A model generated the notes under the pieces. That model was not told the DNA's origin. It did not search any database and saw only the letters and a program-made list of their open reading frames with translations. A stretch of DNA of 64,000 bases from Sphingomonas sp. Leaf67. Its GTDB lineage: Bacteria; Pseudomonadota; Alphaproteobacteria; Sphingomonadales; Sphingomonadaceae. The stretch is from positions 186,001 to 250,000 of the forward strand of contig NZ_LMLP01000021.1 of NCBI RefSeq assembly GCF_001421965.1, given 5' to 3'. Shown here piece by piece: positions 17,631 through 26,759 of this stretch. The stretch's first letter is position 1. Each line of letters opens with the position of its first letter. Position numbers and translations under genes: made by a program.

Positions 17631-18656
17631 CTAGCGCACGCGCGGCCGCACCGCCTGCCCTAGCAATTCGATCGAGCGCAGCATCGCCGGCTGGTCGCGC
17701 GCGGCCGAGCTCATTTGGAACGTCACCCGGTCGATGCCGCCCAGGTCGCGGTCGGCCTGCTGCAATTGCGCGACCACCGTGTCGGGGCTGCCGATCAGGA
17801 ACGCGCCGCGCGGCCCCGTCATCTGGTCGTATTGCGCACGCGTCGCCGGCGGCCAGCCACGCTCCGCCCCGACCTTGGTGAACATATATTGCCAGCCGGG
17901 GAAGAAGGCGTCGCGCGCCGCGCCGTCGGTGTCGGCGACGAAGCCCAGCGCGTGGACCCCGACCTTCAGCGTCTCCGGCGCATGGCCCGCCGCCGCCCCG
18001 GCGCGGCGGTACAGGTCGACCAGCGGGCGGAAGCGCGCGATCTCGCCGCCGATGATCGCGATCATCAACGGCAGGCCCAGCGTGCCGGCGCGCACGAACG
18101 ACTGCGGCGTCCCGCCGACGCCGAGCCAGATCGGCAGCACCGGCTGCTGCGGGCGCGGATAGATGCCTTGCCCGCGCAGCGGCGCGCGGAACCGGCCCGA
18201 CCAGTCGATGCTGGCGCGCTCGCGGACCCTGAGCAGCAGGTCGAGCTTCTCGGCGAACAGCGCGTCGTAATCGTTCAGGTCGAACCCGAACAGCGGATAG
18301 GCCTCGACCGACGATCCGCGCCCGACCACCATCTCCGCCCGGCCGCGCGCGATCAGGTCGAGCGTCGCGAACTCCTGGAACACGCGCACCGGGTCGGCGG
18401 CGCTCAGCACGGTGACCGCGCTGGTCAGCCGGATCGTCCGCGTCCGCGCCGCGGCGGCGGCGAGGATCACCGCGGTCGCGCTGTCGAGATAGTCGCCGCG
18501 ATGGTGTTCGCCGACGCCGAACACGTCCAGCCCGGCGCGGTCCGCCGCGACGATCTCGTCGAGCAGGAACGCCATGCGATCGGCGTCGCCGACCGGCGGC
18601 TCCTCGCCCAGTGCGGCGGAGGTGGCGGCGAAACTGTCGATGCCGATGTCCATCAT
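17631..18656 (-). CDS. LLM-class flavin-dependent oxidoreductase
   Basis: A 341-residue luciferase-like monooxygenase. FGVGEHHRGDYLDS near residue 46 is the family's conserved segment and VVGRGSSVEAYPLFGFD near 110 the phosphate-binding part. Enzymes of this class use reduced FMN or F420 to oxidise aldehydes, alkanesulfonates or other carbon compounds. It is the last gene of a five-gene minus-strand operon beginning with a pirin, and the co-encoded azoreductase could supply reduced flavin. The gene converges with the upstream LysR gene, 3 bp apart. Confidence 0.82.
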   Translation of the reverse strand: MMDIGIDSFAATSAALGEEPPVGDADRMAFLLDEIVAADRAGLDVFGVGEHHRGDYLDSATAVILAAAAARTRTIRLTSAVTVLSAADPVRVFQEFATLDLIARGRAEMVVGRGSSVEAYPLFGFDLNDYDALFAEKLDLLLRVRERASIDWSGRFRAPLRGQGIYPRPQQPVLPIWLGVGGTPQSFVRAGTLGLPLMIAIIGGEIARFRPLVDLYRRAGAAAGHAPETLKVGVHALGFVADTDGAARDAFFPGWQYMFTKVGAERGWPPATRAQYDQMTGPRGAFLIGSPDTVVAQLQQADRDLGGIDRVTFQMSSAARDQPAMLRSIELLGQAVRPRVR

Positions 18657-18686
18657 CTGTCCTTCGTTGCGGGCGAACCCGTCATC

Positions 18687-19121
18687 CTACCACTCACGGC
18701 CGTCATGGCCCCAGCGGAAGCGCGCCTCGTCCTGCCCGGTATAATCGGGATCGAGATAGACGTGACACCGCGCGATCAACCCGTCGCGAAATTCGAAGAC
18801 GTTGCAGAAACGCCCGCCCGCGGTCCTGCCGCCGTCCCATTCCACGCCGTTCAGCCGCCCGCGCGATGTCCCCTCGACGATGACATGGGGATCGCGCGCG
18901 ACGTACAGGAGGTCGTCCCTGTCATGCTCGATCGCCTCGATCTGTCCGGCGAACCCCGCCACCATGTCGAGCACCGACTGCGGCCCGTGGCCGATGCCGA
19001 ATTTGGGGAAATAGAAGCGCAGGTCGGGATGGAACAGCTCCATCAGCCGCGGGTCCCGTGCGTCGCTGCGGCGGAAATATTCCTTCGCGATCGCGACGTT
19101 GCAGTCGTCCTGATCGGTCAT
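18687..19121 (-). CDS. SnoaL-like protein
   Basis: A 144-residue NTF2-like protein: AKEYFRRSDARDPRLMELFHPD near residue 12, FCNVFEFRDGLIARCHVYLDPDYTG near 104. It is distinct in sequence from the SnoaL proteins at 14.7 and 24.4 kb. Position between the second pirin and the LLM oxidoreductase (19 and 30 bp gaps) places it in the same operon. A substrate-binding or isomerase role in the operon's redox pathway is a guess. Confidence 0.72.
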   Translation of the reverse strand: MTDQDDCNVAIAKEYFRRSDARDPRLMELFHPDLRFYFPKFGIGHGPQSVLDMVAGFAGQIEAIEHDRDDLLYVARDPHVIVEGTSRGRLNGVEWDGGRTAGGRFCNVFEFRDGLIARCHVYLDPDYTGQDEARFRWGHDGREW

Positions 19122-19140
19122 GTCGGGTCTCCTCTGATGG

Positions 19141-19971
19141 TCAGGCGCGCAGCAGCGCGGCGACCCCGAGCGTGCGGGCGAGCGCCGCGATGGTCTGCCG
19201 GCCTTCGGCCAGCGCCGCTTCGCTGGTGTGGACCGAATGGCTGCCCAGAACGAGCGGATGCGGATGCCGCGCGGCCGAGCCGAGGACGAATTCGGTTGGC
19301 CCGTGCGCGACGAACGCGATCGGGGCGTCGCCGTCGGCGAACACGATCATCTCGCGCTCGACCACGGTGCCGCTCACGCCCAGCCGCCTGCCGCTGACCG
19401 CGACCCAGGCGATGTCGTGCCCGGCGGGCGGCGTGTAGGTCCAGCGCTCGCCGTCGGACAGGCGGACGTGGAGATAGGTCAGCGGCATCGGCAGGTCGAT
19501 TGGTCCGGACACACCGTCATGCGTACCCAGCAGGACGCGCACCGGCCCGACGGTGGTGAGGGTGTCCGGATCTAGATAGCGGCTTTCGGGTGCCGACAGC
19601 TCCAGCTCGGGCGGCAAGGCCAGCCAGAGCTGGAAACCGAGGATTGGCTGTCCGCCCAGCGGCTGGCCGGTATGCCAGACGCCGCGGCCGGCGCGCATCC
19701 ATTCGACCGCGCCGTCGTGGAGCGCCCCCGCCTCGCCCGTCGAATCGGCATAGGTCATGCCGCCGCGCAGGAAGGTGGTGTGCGTCGCGATCCCCGAATG
19801 GGGATGCGCGGAGACGCCGGCGGTGAAGCGGTCCGCCTCGAACAGGTCGAGGAAGACGAACGGCTTGACCAGTTGGCCGAGATCGCCCGGACTCATCAGC
19901 CGAGTGATCGGACCGTGGCGGGTGCCACGGGTCCGGTGGATGATGGCTCGCGTGGTGGCGAGGGTGGCCAT
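19141..19971 (-). CDS. Pirin-family protein
   Basis: A 276-residue bicupin of the pirin family. The first cupin shows FVFLDLFEADRF near residue 36 and the metal-binding histidines in HPHSGIATHTTF near 56, with a further histidine in GRGVWHTG near 95. Bacterial pirins include quercetinases and redox-sensing iron proteins. It lies between an azoreductase and a SnoaL gene. The second pirin of the operon (20639-21556) is only distantly related in sequence, so they are not a recent duplication. Confidence 0.85.
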   Translation of the reverse strand: MATLATTRAIIHRTRGTRHGPITRLMSPGDLGQLVKPFVFLDLFEADRFTAGVSAHPHSGIATHTTFLRGGMTYADSTGEAGALHDGAVEWMRAGRGVWHTGQPLGGQPILGFQLWLALPPELELSAPESRYLDPDTLTTVGPVRVLLGTHDGVSGPIDLPMPLTYLHVRLSDGERWTYTPPAGHDIAWVAVSGRRLGVSGTVVEREMIVFADGDAPIAFVAHGPTEFVLGSAARHPHPLVLGSHSVHTSEAALAEGRQTIAALARTLGVAALLRA

Positions 19972-19994
19972 GGCGGCGTCTCCGATCAGGGGGT

Positions 19995-20603
19995 TCAGGC
20001 GGCGAGCGTGGCGATCTGCGTTTCGGCCGCTTCGATCGCGGCGGCGCGCTGTTCGGGGCCGACGGCGATGCCTTCGGCGACGATCGCCTCCGCGTTCAGG
20101 CCGATGAAGGCGAAAGCGGTCTTCAGATAGGTTTCGGTGTGCTCGAACGACACGATCGGCGAGTCACCGGTGTAGAAGCCGCCGCGCGCGACCGTCAGGA
20201 CGATGCGCTTGCCGGGGACGAGGCCGACCGGCGCGCCATCGACATATTTGAACGTCTTGCCCGCCACCATGATGCGGTCGATCCACGCCTTCAGCTGGCT
20301 GGGGATGCCGAAATTGTAGAGGCCGGCGCCGATCACGACGATGTCGGCGGCGATGAATTCGTCGAGCACCGCAGCGCTTTGCGCGATCTCCGCCTGAAGC
20401 TCGGGCGTGCGATCGGCTTCGGCGCTTTGCAGTGCGGCGAGATAGCCGCCCGACAGGTGTGGGATCGGATCGGCGGCGACGTCGCGATAGACGACCTCGA
20501 TATCGTCGCGACCGGCGGTCAGTTGCGCAACGGCCTTGGCCGACAGCTGGCGGCTGACCGAATAGGCGCCGAGAATGCTCGAATCGATGTGGAGGAGTTT
20601 CAT
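19995..20603 (-). CDS. azoR: FMN-dependent NADH:quinone oxidoreductase / azoreductase
   Basis: A 202-residue flavodoxin-fold protein of the AzoR (AcpD) family: LLHIDSSILGAYSVSRQLSA at the N-terminus binds the FMN phosphate, MYN-equivalent GLYNFGIPSQLKAWIDR lies near 96, and VARGGFYTG near 141. These enzymes reduce quinones and azo compounds with NAD(P)H, by two-electron steps that avoid semiquinone radicals. It sits between two pirin genes, which fits defence against quinones or electrophiles from aromatic catabolism. Confidence 0.88.
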   Translation of the reverse strand: MKLLHIDSSILGAYSVSRQLSAKAVAQLTAGRDDIEVVYRDVAADPIPHLSGGYLAALQSAEADRTPELQAEIAQSAAVLDEFIAADIVVIGAGLYNFGIPSQLKAWIDRIMVAGKTFKYVDGAPVGLVPGKRIVLTVARGGFYTGDSPIVSFEHTETYLKTAFAFIGLNAEAIVAEGIAVGPEQRAAAIEAAETQIATLAA

Positions 20604-20638
20604 GATGGAATCCTTTCAGTGGATGGAGAGGGGAGGGT

Positions 20639-21556
20639 TCAGGCCGCCGCGCGCAACGGCGGGTTTTCGGGAAGCGGAATGAATTCGACGTCGTCGCCCG
20701 GCACGCCGGGGAAGCGCCGCTCGCGCCAGTCGGCGGCGGCCTGGTCGATGCGGTCCTGCCGGCTGGAGACGAAGTTCCAGAAGATGTGGCGCGGCCCGTC
20801 GAGCGGCTCGCCGCCCATCAGCATCAGCCGGGTGGGGCCGCCGGCATGGACGACGATCTCGGCGCCCGGGCGGAACACGACCAGTTCGTCCTTGCAGAAG
20901 ATGCCGACCTGTCCGGTCACCTCGATCCCGCCCTGGACGATATAGACCGCGCGCTCGATATGGCTGCTCTCGATCGCGAAACGCGCGCCCGGTGCCAGCA
21001 CGATGTCGGCATAGAGCGTTTCCGAGAACAGGCGGGTCGGGGCGGTGCGACCGCCGAAGCTGCCGGCCAGCAGCTTCATCTGGATGCCGTTGTCGGTCAG
21101 GACGGGGACGTCCGCGGCGTCGACATGCTGGAAGCCGGGGTCGGTTTCCTCCAGCGCCTGCGGCAGGCCGAGCCACGCCTGGAATCCGAACATCGTCTCC
21201 TCGCGACCGCGGCTGGCGGGGCCGCTGCGTTCGGAATGGACGATGCCGCGACCGGCGGTCATCAGGTTGACCTCGCCCGGGCGGATCGTCTGGACATAGC
21301 CCTCGCTGTCGCGGTGATCGCTCTCGCCCTCGATCAGATAGGTGAGCGTGCTCAGCCCGATATGCGGATGCGGGCGGGTGTCGGCGCCCTGGCCGGGGCC
21401 GAGCACGACCGGGCCGAAGCTGTCGAGGAACACGAACGGGCCGACCATGCGGCGCTTGGCCGACGGCAGCGCGCGGCGCACCGAGAAGTCGCCGAGGTCG
21501 CGGGTCGCCGGCAGGATCATCTGCTCGACCGGACCGGTGTGGGATGAAAGCGTCAT
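20639..21556 (-). CDS. Pirin-family protein
   Basis: A 305-residue pirin, first gene of the five-gene operon. The N-terminal cupin has FVFLDSFGPVVL near residue 42, the metal histidines of RPHPHIGLSTLTYL near 62, and GRGIVHSER near 102. The operon's promoter region is shared with the divergent LysR gene 199 bp away and contains a textbook T-N11-A box, so redox- or electrophile-responsive control by that LysR protein is likely. Confidence 0.87.
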   Translation of the reverse strand: MTLSSHTGPVEQMILPATRDLGDFSVRRALPSAKRRMVGPFVFLDSFGPVVLGPGQGADTRPHPHIGLSTLTYLIEGESDHRDSEGYVQTIRPGEVNLMTAGRGIVHSERSGPASRGREETMFGFQAWLGLPQALEETDPGFQHVDAADVPVLTDNGIQMKLLAGSFGGRTAPTRLFSETLYADIVLAPGARFAIESSHIERAVYIVQGGIEVTGQVGIFCKDELVVFRPGAEIVVHAGGPTRLMLMGGEPLDGPRHIFWNFVSSRQDRIDQAAADWRERRFPGVPGDDVEFIPLPENPPLRAAA

Positions 21557-21683
21557 CTGGCGTCTCCTCGGACGATGTTCGGGCCGACAGTGCTTCCGGA
21601 CTGGGGGGGACGGTGTGCCCGGAAACGTTGCCTTGGCCTCTAGCTATGGGGAATGAAGGTTCGCGAAAACCGGCCAAGTTTAG

Positions 21684-21698
21684 ATCGATATGTTCGAT
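21684..21698. promoter_or_regulatory. LysR-type T-N11-A binding box
   Basis: ATCGATATGTTCGAT is a perfect 5-bp inverted repeat (ATCGA, 5-nt spacer, TCGAT) that contains T-N11-A at 21685/21697, the consensus of LysR regulators. It lies in the 198-bp divergent promoter between the LysR gene (start 21755) and the pirin-azoR operon (start 21556). Confidence 0.55.
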
Positions 21699-21754
21699 TA
21701 AATCGGTATGCTGCTACGGTTGCCGTTCGTTCGGCAGACGTATGTGGAGGAAGC

Positions 21755-22648
21755 ATGAGTTCGGAACCCGGCACGCCGACCCTCGATCAGTTGCGCGTCC
21801 TCGTGACCGTGGTGGAGGTCGGCAGCTTCGCGGGCGCCGCCCGCAAGCTCAATCGCGCCACCTCGGTCATCAGCTACACGATCGCCAATCTGGAGGCGCA
21901 GCTCGGTGTCCGGCTGTTCGATCGTGAATCGACCCGCAAGCCGCAGCTGACCGATGCCGGCCGGATGGTGCTGGGCGAGGCGCGGCTCGTCGCCAGCGGC
22001 ATCGATACCCTGCGCGCCAAGACGAAGGGTCTGCTGCAAGGGCTGGAGTCCGAACTCCATGTCGTCCTCGACACCTTCCTGCCGAAAGACCGGGTCGTCG
22101 ACGCGCTGACCGGTTTCTTCGCGGCCTTCCCAACGGTGTCGCTTCATCTGTCGGTCGAAACGCTGGGCGCGGTGACGCAGCTGATACTCAACCGCCGGGC
22201 GACGATCGGCGTCAGTGGTCCGCTCGACACGATGGACGGGATCGAGCGGATCTCGATCGGCGGGGTACGGATGATTCCGGTGGCCGCCACGACCCATCCG
22301 CTGGCGATGGCGGGACGTAACGCGCCGGGGGCCGGGCGCGAGCATATCCAGCTGATCCTTACCGATCGATCCCCGCTGACCGAGGGACGGACATTCGGGG
22401 TGATGAGCAGCCGGATGTGGAAGCTGGCCGACGTCTCGTCGAAGCACATGCTGCTGAACGCGGGGATCGGCTGGGGCTATATGCCCGAACCAATGGTTCG
22501 CGAAGACGTGGCTACGGGCCGTCTCGTCGTGCTCGACATGCCCGACGCGGCGAGCGGGGACTACTCGCTCCATGCGATCCATCGCAGCGATACGCTGCCC
22601 GGTCCCGCCGCGTCCTGGCTGATCGAACGCCTGCGCAACCAGATTTAG
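21755..22648 (+). CDS. LysR-family transcriptional regulator
   Basis: A 297-residue LysR protein: helix-turn-helix at residues 5-65 (VTVVEVGSFAGAARKLNRAT, then SVISYTIANLEAQLGV), effector domain after 90. ATG 21755 is preceded by GGAGGA 7 nt upstream and is preferred to the in-frame ATG 21653. Its divergent neighbour is the pirin-azoR-pirin-SnoaL-LLM operon; the T-N11-A box between them supports direct control. Confidence 0.88.
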   Translation: MSSEPGTPTLDQLRVLVTVVEVGSFAGAARKLNRATSVISYTIANLEAQLGVRLFDRESTRKPQLTDAGRMVLGEARLVASGIDTLRAKTKGLLQGLESELHVVLDTFLPKDRVVDALTGFFAAFPTVSLHLSVETLGAVTQLILNRRATIGVSGPLDTMDGIERISIGGVRMIPVAATTHPLAMAGRNAPGAGREHIQLILTDRSPLTEGRTFGVMSSRMWKLADVSSKHMLLNAGIGWGYMPEPMVREDVATGRLVVLDMPDAASGDYSLHAIHRSDTLPGPAASWLIERLRNQI

Positions 22649-22707
22649 GCCGGGAACCGCCGCCTTATTGCGCCAATGCAACCGGATGACGGGGAAGCAC
22701 ACATCGT

Positions 22708-22746
22708 GATCGATCTATTTTCTCGAACGTTCTCGTCGATCTTTTT
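22708..22746 (+). terminator. Possible intrinsic terminator after LysR gene
   Basis: A 6-bp stem GATCGA/TCGATC with a 22-nt loop, itself containing the GAACGTTC palindrome, followed directly by five T. The stem is short, so this is a weak call. Confidence 0.25.
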
Positions 22747-22828
22747 CAGCTGACGCGATCGTCCGGTCACTGCCACATACAGTCTCACGACGGCAACGCG
22801 CCGCCGGCGATGAGAAAGGATGTTCGGC

Positions 22829-23209
22829 ATGGCGTATCTGGATCTGGCGTTCGACCTCCCCCGCGCCGCGTTGGTCGCGCCGGTCACCGGCCCGGTGCGC
22901 GATACGGTGTCACGGATCGCGCCACTGGAGCGGAAGGTCCTGCAACTCGCCTCCACAGATGCACAGTCGAGCCTGAACGAACCGGGACGGATCGGCAGGA
23001 TGCTGCGCTGGGTATTTGCCGTGAAACCGGCCAATCGCCTTGCGGAGCCGCGGCTGGAGGCGCTGCGCCGCTTCGCCGTGATGGCGCGGGTGTATGGCGA
23101 TGCGCTGCCTGACGCGGAGGTCGATCGCCTGATCCATGCCGGCTTCGTCCGCGAGGCACTTGCCGAAATCCGCCAACTGGTCCGTGCGCCCGGGCGGGTA
23201 ATGGCCTGA
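22829..23209 (+). CDS. Hypothetical protein (126 aa)
   Basis: No family recognised. The start at ATG 22829 is chosen because GAAAGGA then lies 6-12 nt upstream; the in-frame ATG 22820 has no room for a ribosome site. The protein is soluble in appearance: a short hydrophobic N-terminal stretch, then a basic, helical C-terminal half (PRLEALRRFAVMARVYGDAL near 77, then EIRQLVRAPGRVMA at the end). It precedes a small membrane protein by 24 bp and is probably co-transcribed with it. Confidence 0.6.
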   Translation: MAYLDLAFDLPRAALVAPVTGPVRDTVSRIAPLERKVLQLASTDAQSSLNEPGRIGRMLRWVFAVKPANRLAEPRLEALRRFAVMARVYGDALPDAEVDRLIHAGFVREALAEIRQLVRAPGRVMA

Positions 23210-23233
23210 CTCCCTTGATCGAAGGAATTCGTC

Positions 23234-23467
23234 ATGAACGTCATCATACGCGCTGGCTCGGGCAACGACTGGTCGGCCGTCCTCTGCCTCCGCACCATCC
23301 GTCTCGCCGTCAGGGCGGTGTGTATCGGGCTGGGTGTGGCAGCGACCGCCTCGATCTACTCGCGCCTCTATCGTGCGCTGGGCGATCCGCTGCCGGCCGC
23401 GATCATAACGTTGCTGGCGGTGATGGCGTTTCTCGTCGTCATCGCGCCCAGGGCCGACCAGCGATGA
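23234..23467 (+). CDS. Small two-helix membrane protein (77 aa)
   Basis: ATG 23234 has GAAGGAATT upstream. There are two hydrophobic segments, about residues 26-45 (VRAVCIGLGVAATASIYSRL) and 53-71 (PAAIITLLAVMAFLVVIAP), separated by a short charged turn and ending in a charged tail. It is not similar to anything I recognise. It follows the 126-residue hypothetical gene closely. Confidence 0.55.
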   Translation: MNVIIRAGSGNDWSAVLCLRTIRLAVRAVCIGLGVAATASIYSRLYRALGDPLPAAIITLLAVMAFLVVIAPRADQR

Positions 23468-23701
23468 CCTTGGCTTCCGCTAGTCCTGATGCTGTCGGGC
23501 ATCGCGCCGTCCCGGGCATCGCAGATCGCCGCCACAGTCGGGACGGTCAATTATGCGGTTCGGTCCGTCCGAACTGACAGCGCCGCTGAAGGGCTACTCT
23601 CCCGTCCCATGCGCATAGCCGTCACCGCACGTGCGACGCCCGACATCGGGAAAGCATCGATCCGTTTCTTCATCATTCCGTGACATAAAGGAAAAGATAA
23701 C

Positions 23702-24346
23702 ATGACCATCGGTATCATCGGTTCGGGCGCACTCGGTTCGAACGTGGCGCGGGCGCTGGCGCAGAAGGGCCGGGCCGCGATCATCGCCAACAAGCGCGGT
23801 CCGGAATCGCTGAAGGATCTCGTCGGCGAACTGGGCAACACCATCACCGCCGGCACCGTCGCCGAGGCGGCGGCTGCGGACATCGTCGTGCTGGCAATGC
23901 CATGGGTCGCACTGGAGGACGTGCTGTCGGGCCTGTCCGACTGGAACGGCCGGATCGTGATCGACGGCACCAACCCCGTGCTGTTCCTCGATCCCGATTC
24001 CCCCGACGCCAAGGACCCGGCGAACCCGCTCGCCGCGTATGGCATCAAGGCCGCCGATATCGGTGACCGCCATTCGAGCGCGATCGTTGCCGACCTCGTT
24101 CCCGGTGCACGCGTCGTGAAGGCGTTCAACCACCTCGACGTCAACGTCCTGCCGCATCCCGAAGCCGCCGGCGGACAACGCGTATTGTTCTATTCGGGGG
24201 ACGATGCCGACGCCAAGGCGCAGGTCCGTACAATTCTGGAGGCGACCGGTTTCCTGCCGATCGATCTGGGAACGCTCGACATCGGCGGGCCGCTTGCATC
24301 GCTGCCGTTCGGTCCGCTTGCGACACACAATTTCGTGCGGATATGA
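23702..24346 (+). CDS. NADPH-dependent F420 reductase-like NAD(P)-binding protein
   Basis: A 214-residue Rossmann protein of the F420_oxidored type (PF03807): IGIIGSGALGSNVARAL at residues 3-19 binds the dinucleotide, followed by NKRGPESL near 34 and DGTNPV near 88, and ARVVKAFNHL near 139. In bacteria lacking F420 such proteins are NADP-dependent oxidoreductases of unknown substrate. The next gene (SnoaL) is 84 bp downstream, so an operon is possible but not certain. Nothing is missing from the fold. Confidence 0.78.
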   Translation: MTIGIIGSGALGSNVARALAQKGRAAIIANKRGPESLKDLVGELGNTITAGTVAEAAAADIVVLAMPWVALEDVLSGLSDWNGRIVIDGTNPVLFLDPDSPDAKDPANPLAAYGIKAADIGDRHSSAIVADLVPGARVVKAFNHLDVNVLPHPEAAGGQRVLFYSGDDADAKAQVRTILEATGFLPIDLGTLDIGGPLASLPFGPLATHNFVRI

Positions 24347-24430
24347 TCGTCGTTGCCCGTCGGCACCGGGGCGTTGCGCCCGCACAACGGGACGGCGGGT
24401 AACTATATTATCTTTTTTCGGAAACTGAAG

Positions 24431-24853
24431 ATGACCAACATTCCGACCGCCGCCGACCTGCTGCGCAAGAGCCTCGACACCTTTCTCGCCAAGGATATGA
24501 AGGGCTGGGCCGATCTTTGCGCCGAAGATGTCGTCGCCGAATTCCCGTTCGCACCCGAAGGTTCGCCAGCCCGTATCGAAGGGAAGACGGCGCTGTACGA
24601 CTATCTGCGTGGCTATCCCGATGCGATCGACATCGCGTCGCTGCCGACGCTCAAGGTGTACACCACCGACGATGCCAATGTCGCGATCGCGGAATGGAGC
24701 GCATCGGGCAAGGTGCTCTCGAACGGCAATCCGTACGAGATGCGCTACGCCACCTTCGTGACGTTCCGCGACGGGCTGATCGTCAGCTACCGTGAATACT
24801 GGAATCCGCAGGCATTCATGACCGCCATGAGCGGTGCGAGCTTCGACGGCTGA
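24431..24853 (+). CDS. SnoaL-like / NTF2 family protein
   Basis: A 140-residue NTF2-like protein: DTFLAKDMKGWADLCAEDVVAEF near residue 16, FPFAPEGSPARIEGKTALYDYL near 38, and VTFRDGLIVSYREYWNPQA near 106, the usual last strands of PhzA/SnoaL-type proteins. Start ATG 24431 has a GAAACTGAAG leader, a weak ribosome site. It follows an NAD(P)-binding reductase and precedes a CMD-like gene. Role unknown. Confidence 0.75.
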   Translation: MTNIPTAADLLRKSLDTFLAKDMKGWADLCAEDVVAEFPFAPEGSPARIEGKTALYDYLRGYPDAIDIASLPTLKVYTTDDANVAIAEWSASGKVLSNGNPYEMRYATFVTFRDGLIVSYREYWNPQAFMTAMSGASFDG

Positions 24854-24982
24854 TCCCGATGGTGACGGCGGTGGCATTCCCCGCCACTGCCGGCGCTGCG
24901 ATGACCAAAGTTTCACGCACGCGTCACGCGGTCCCAACGCGGCATCCGCAATAGGAGCGGTGATTGTAAAAGGATTTATCCG

Positions 24983-25549
24983 ATGCGCCTTCCGTTGATC
25001 CAGCCAAGCGATCTGACGTCCGAACAACGGCCGCTGTACGACGACATGCGTAAAGGCATCGCCAGCAACTTCAATGCATTCCAGGTCGAGCGGAAAGACG
25101 GCGCACTGATGGGACCGTGGAATCCGTGGCTCCACGAACCGCGGATCGGCAAGGCGATCTGGGATCTGACGCTGGCGATGACTGCCGAAGCAAGCCTGCC
25201 CGACAACGTCCGGCAAATCGCCATTCTCGTCGTCGGGGCGCGGTTCGATGCCGCGTATGAGATCTACGCGCATATCGCCGTCGCGGAACGCGAGGGCATG
25301 GCGATCGAGCGGCTCGCGACGCTCGTCGCGGGCGTCAAGCCGACCGACTTCCTGCCCGAAGAGAGCATTGCCTACGACTTCGCCTATGCGCTGGTCCGTG
25401 GCGGGGTTCTGCCCGAGCCGCTCTATCGACTTGCGGTGGATACCTTCGGCCAGCATGGCACCAACGAACTGATCTACCTCGTGGGGCTGTACAGCCTCGT
25501 TTCGACGACGCTAAACGGCTTCAACGTGCCGGTTCCCGAACGTGAATAA
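24983..25549 (+). CDS. Carboxymuconolactone decarboxylase-like protein
   Basis: A 188-residue all-helical protein of the CMD/AhpD-like superfamily. The stretch NVRQIAILVVGARFDAAYEIYAHIAVAEREGM (in part, near residue 74) is the conserved region; the AhpD CxxC redox pair is absent, which points to the CMD rather than the peroxidase-reductase side. It is not the PcaC of the pca operon, which is fused. Its end overlaps the patatin gene by 8 bp, so the two are co-translated. Confidence 0.75.
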   Translation: MRLPLIQPSDLTSEQRPLYDDMRKGIASNFNAFQVERKDGALMGPWNPWLHEPRIGKAIWDLTLAMTAEASLPDNVRQIAILVVGARFDAAYEIYAHIAVAEREGMAIERLATLVAGVKPTDFLPEESIAYDFAYALVRGGVLPEPLYRLAVDTFGQHGTNELIYLVGLYSLVSTTLNGFNVPVPERE

Positions 25550-26759
25550 GCCCGTCACGCGGAAAGCCCGCGCCCCGGCCGCTACCGCCTGCGCCACGGC
25601 GACGCCGTTCCCCAGCATCGCGCTGCTGTTGCAGGGTGGCGGCGCGCTGGGGGCGTATCAGGCCGGCGTCTACCAGGCATTGTCCGAACACCGGATCGAG
25701 CCGACCTGGGTCGCGGGCATTTCGATCGGTGCGATCAACAGCGCGATCATCGCCGGCAACGCGCCCGAACACCGAATCGACCGGCTGCGCGACTTCTGGG
25801 AAGGGGTGTCTTCCGGTCCAGGCGGTTGGCCAAACTGGGTGCCGCACCTGATCGACGATACGCACGTACGTGGATGGGTGAACCAGATCGCGGCAAGCGG
25901 AACGATGCTGAACGGCGTGTCCGGTTTCTTCGCGCCGCGTTTCCCGTCGCCGCCGTTCCAGCTCGCCGGCACGACGGGCGCGACCAGCTGGTACGACACC
26001 AGCGCGCTGCGGCCGACGCTGGAGCGGCTGATCGACTTCGACCGGATCAACGCGCGCGAAATGCGGTTCAGCGTCGGCGCGGTGAATGTCCGGACCGGCA
26101 ATTTCGCCTATTTCGACAATGCCACCGACACGATCCGTGCAGACCATATCATGGCGTCGGGCGCGCTGCCGCCGGGCTTTCCGGCGGTGGAGATCGACGG
26201 CGAGCAATATTGGGACGGCGGCCTGGTGTCGAACACGCCGCTCGATTGGGTATTGTCCGCACCCGCCGGTCTCGACACGCTGATCTTTCAGGTCGATCTG
26301 TGGAGCGCGGGGGGTGTCGTTCCGCGCGACCTTGCCTCGGTGGCGGTGCGGATGAAGGAGATCCAGTTCTCCAGCCGCACGCGCGCCGCGACCGACACGT
26401 TCCGCGAACTCCAGACCTATCGCGCGGCGTTCAACACGCTGTTCAACAGCCTGCCGGATGCATTGAAGCACAGTCCGGAGGCGCAACTGCTGGCCGGTGC
26501 GTCGGACCCGGCCGCGTACAGCATCGTCCAGCTCGTCTATCGCTCGCCGACCTACGAAGGGGATTCGAAGGATTATGAATTCTCGCGTCAGACGATGGAG
26601 GATCACTGGCGGACCGGGTACGAGAATGCGCTGACGACGCTCGCGCACCCCGAGATACTCGTGCCGCCGGCCGAACCGCCCGGCGTTGCCGTCTACGACT
26701 TCCTGACCCCCAGGGCCGGGGCGCAAGCCTTGCCCGCAACGGTGAAAGACCCAGCATGA
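25542..26759 (+). CDS. Patatin-like phospholipase
   Basis: A 405-residue patatin-domain acyl hydrolase. The oxyanion motif [16 protein letters not shown] lies near residue 33, the nucleophile elbow GISIG near 61 (Ser), and the catalytic aspartate in [10 protein letters not shown] near 226, so the Ser-Asp dyad is complete. A C-terminal DUF3734-like tail follows. It overlaps the CMD-like gene before (8 bp) and bdhA after (4 bp). The same pair (patatin plus 3-hydroxybutyrate dehydrogenase) is common in alphaproteobacteria; a role in lipid or polyhydroxyalkanoate turnover is inferred. Confidence 0.88.
   Translation: MNKPVTRKARAPAATACATATPFPSIALLLQGGGALGAYQAGVYQALSEHRIEPTWVAGISIGAINSAIIAGNAPEHRIDRLRDFWEGVSSGPGGWPNWVPHLIDDTHVRGWVNQIAASGTMLNGVSGFFAPRFPSPPFQLAGTTGATSWYDTSALRPTLERLIDFDRINAREMRFSVGAVNVRTGNFAYFDNATDTIRADHIMASGALPPGFPAVEIDGEQYWDGGLVSNTPLDWVLSAPAGLDTLIFQVDLWSAGGVVPRDLASVAVRMKEIQFSSRTRAATDTFRELQTYRAAFNTLFNSLPDALKHSPEAQLLAGASDPAAYSIVQLVYRSPTYEGDSKDYEFSRQTMEDHWRTGYENALTTLAHPEILVPPAEPPGVAVYDFLTPRAGAQALPATVKDPA

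Noticed and set aside
23594..25456. 620-codon minus-strand frame
   Set aside because: Antisense to three plausible plus-strand genes with known families; composition typical of a shadow frame.
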